From Rhizobium sp. R634 (GTDB lineage Bacteria > Pseudomonadota > Alphaproteobacteria > Rhizobiales > Rhizobiaceae): a stretch of DNA of 64,000 nucleotides. The DNA is taken from positions 248,001 to 312,000 of the forward strand of contig NZ_LOKW01000028.1 of NCBI RefSeq assembly GCF_002211305.1, written 5' to 3'. Made by a program: the position numbers and the translations under genes. Positions 63,436-64,000 of this stretch are shown here, piece by piece (positions within the stretch are counted from its first letter, which is position 1; each line of letters begins with the position of its first letter). The notes under the pieces were generated by a model. The model saw only the letters and a list, made by a program, of their open reading frames with translations, was not told the origin of the DNA and did not search any database.

Positions 63436-64000
63436 TGTCGTTTCTTTCTCGCATCATGGTCCTGAAGAGCCAGGCGCATTTCTCCGCCGGCGTCTATAAC
63501 CGCTTCGGCGGCCCTTCCGCCGGTCTGGCGATCGAGGGGTCGCGCAAGAAAAAGTCCGGGCAGGCGAAAAGCCGCGTCGGTCTGCTGATCATGGGTTTCA
63601 TGGGCGTCTACGCCGTCATCGGCGGCCGTCTGGTCGAATATGCGATGAAGGATCAGGAGGTCGTCTCCAGCATCCTGCCGCCCGACCGGCTGATGGCGTC
63701 GCGCCCCGATATTCTCGACCGCAACGGCGAGGTGCTGGCGACCGATATCCGCACCGTCTCGCTGTTTGCCGAGCCGAACAAGATCGTCGACGTCGATGAG
63801 GCGGTGGAGAAGCTTTCGACCGTGCTGCCCGAGCTCGACGCCCGGGACACCTATAAGAAGCTCTCGGTCAAGACCTCGCATTTCGCCTGGCTGCGCCGGC
63901 AGCTGACGCCGAAGCAGCAGAGCCAGATCCTGGCGCTCGGCATTCCCGGCATCGGCTTCCGGCCGGAGAAGCGCCGCTTCTATCCGGGCGGGGCGACCGC
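63435..64000 (+). CDS. ftsI: Division transpeptidase FtsI/PBP3, N-terminal part
   Basis: 188 complete codons are visible; the gene runs off the right edge. Cytoplasmic N-terminus with basic patch SRKKKSGQAKSR, membrane helix near 48-66 (VGLLIMGFMGVYAVIGG) and the beginning of the PBP dimerisation domain with RPDILDRNGEVLATDIRTVSLFAEP. The transpeptidase domain lies outside the window. Crosslinks septal peptidoglycan during division; in rhizobia often called pbpB. Confidence 0.93.
   Translation, partial: MSFLSRIMVLKSQAHFSAGVYNRFGGPSAGLAIEGSRKKKSGQAKSRVGLLIMGFMGVYAVIGGRLVEYAMKDQEVVSSILPPDRLMASRPDILDRNGEVLATDIRTVSLFAEPNKIVDVDEAVEKLSTVLPELDARDTYKKLSVKTSHFAWLRRQLTPKQQSQILALGIPGIGFRPEKRRFYPGGAT

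Overview
The window looks like chromosomal DNA of an alphaproteobacterium of the Rhizobiaceae, most likely the Rhizobium etli/leguminosarum group. This is inferred from the high-GC coding style, the many ABC transporters, a BtaA/BtaB betaine-lipid pair, cobalamin-dependent MetH, a pyrophosphate-type phosphofructokinase, RIME-like and other rhizobial intergenic palindromes, and an rnpB - mraZ - rsmH - ftsL - ftsI junction. No phage, insertion sequence, CRISPR array or tRNA was seen. Genes are dense, mostly in short operons with ATGA/GTGA overlaps.

Layout. 0-3 kb: end of a UPF0303 gene, two tandem DUF2799 lipoproteins (the second AT-rich) and an AGE-family sugar isomerase. 3.2-7 kb: metH behind an 18-bp palindrome. 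7.1-7.9 kb: a RIME-like repeat and a damaged toxin-antitoxin scar. 7.9-15.4 kb: an amino-sugar-type locus (GntR regulator and BadF-type kinase, divergent from a binding protein, two permeases, a Gfo/Idh/MocA oxidoreductase and an ATPase). 15.6-21.2 kb: a pentapeptide-repeat protein, a polyamine/iron-type ABC importer and its RpiR regulator. 21.4-28.1 kb: a catabolic operon (N-formylglutamate amidohydrolase family, APC permease, glutamine-synthetase-like ligase, aldehyde dehydrogenase, Fe-alcohol dehydrogenase). 28.3-31.6 kb: a VirC1/ParA-like ATPase and an SsuABC-type importer. 31.8-41 kb: an L,D-transpeptidase, a DUF4432 epimerase-like protein, a rhodanese-loop protein, a RidA protein, a TPP enzyme with a CaiB/BaiF CoA-transferase, an EamA exporter, a lipase-like hydrolase and RNase T2. 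41-45 kb: ettA, then an ArsR-methyltransferase regulator with metF. 45.2-60.6 kb: a 25-residue membrane peptide and a stretch rich in envelope genes (two transglycosylases, GH25 muramidase, BtaAB, serine hydrolase, LysE exporter, PPi-PFK, TerB-DnaJ protein with an amidase, a third transglycosylase, two tandem FAD oxidoreductases). 60.6-64 kb: RNase P RNA and the start of the division/cell-wall cluster.

The strongest regulatory observations tie distant genes together. The same 16-bp palindrome core (18 bp perfect at metH) precedes metH and the ArsR-methyltransferase/metF operon, pointing to one S-adenosyl-compound-responsive methionine-cycle regulon. A triple 11-bp-period Pho-box-like array lies before the catabolic operon and a weaker one before btaAB, suggesting phosphate control. 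Four TCCCA/GCCCA boxes at exact 10-bp spacing precede mraZ. AT-rich 11-bp-period repeats lie between the two arms of the amino-sugar locus. The most interesting candidate system is the 21.4-28.1 kb operon, whose enzyme set would fit gamma-glutamylation and oxidation of an amino alcohol such as ethanolamine.
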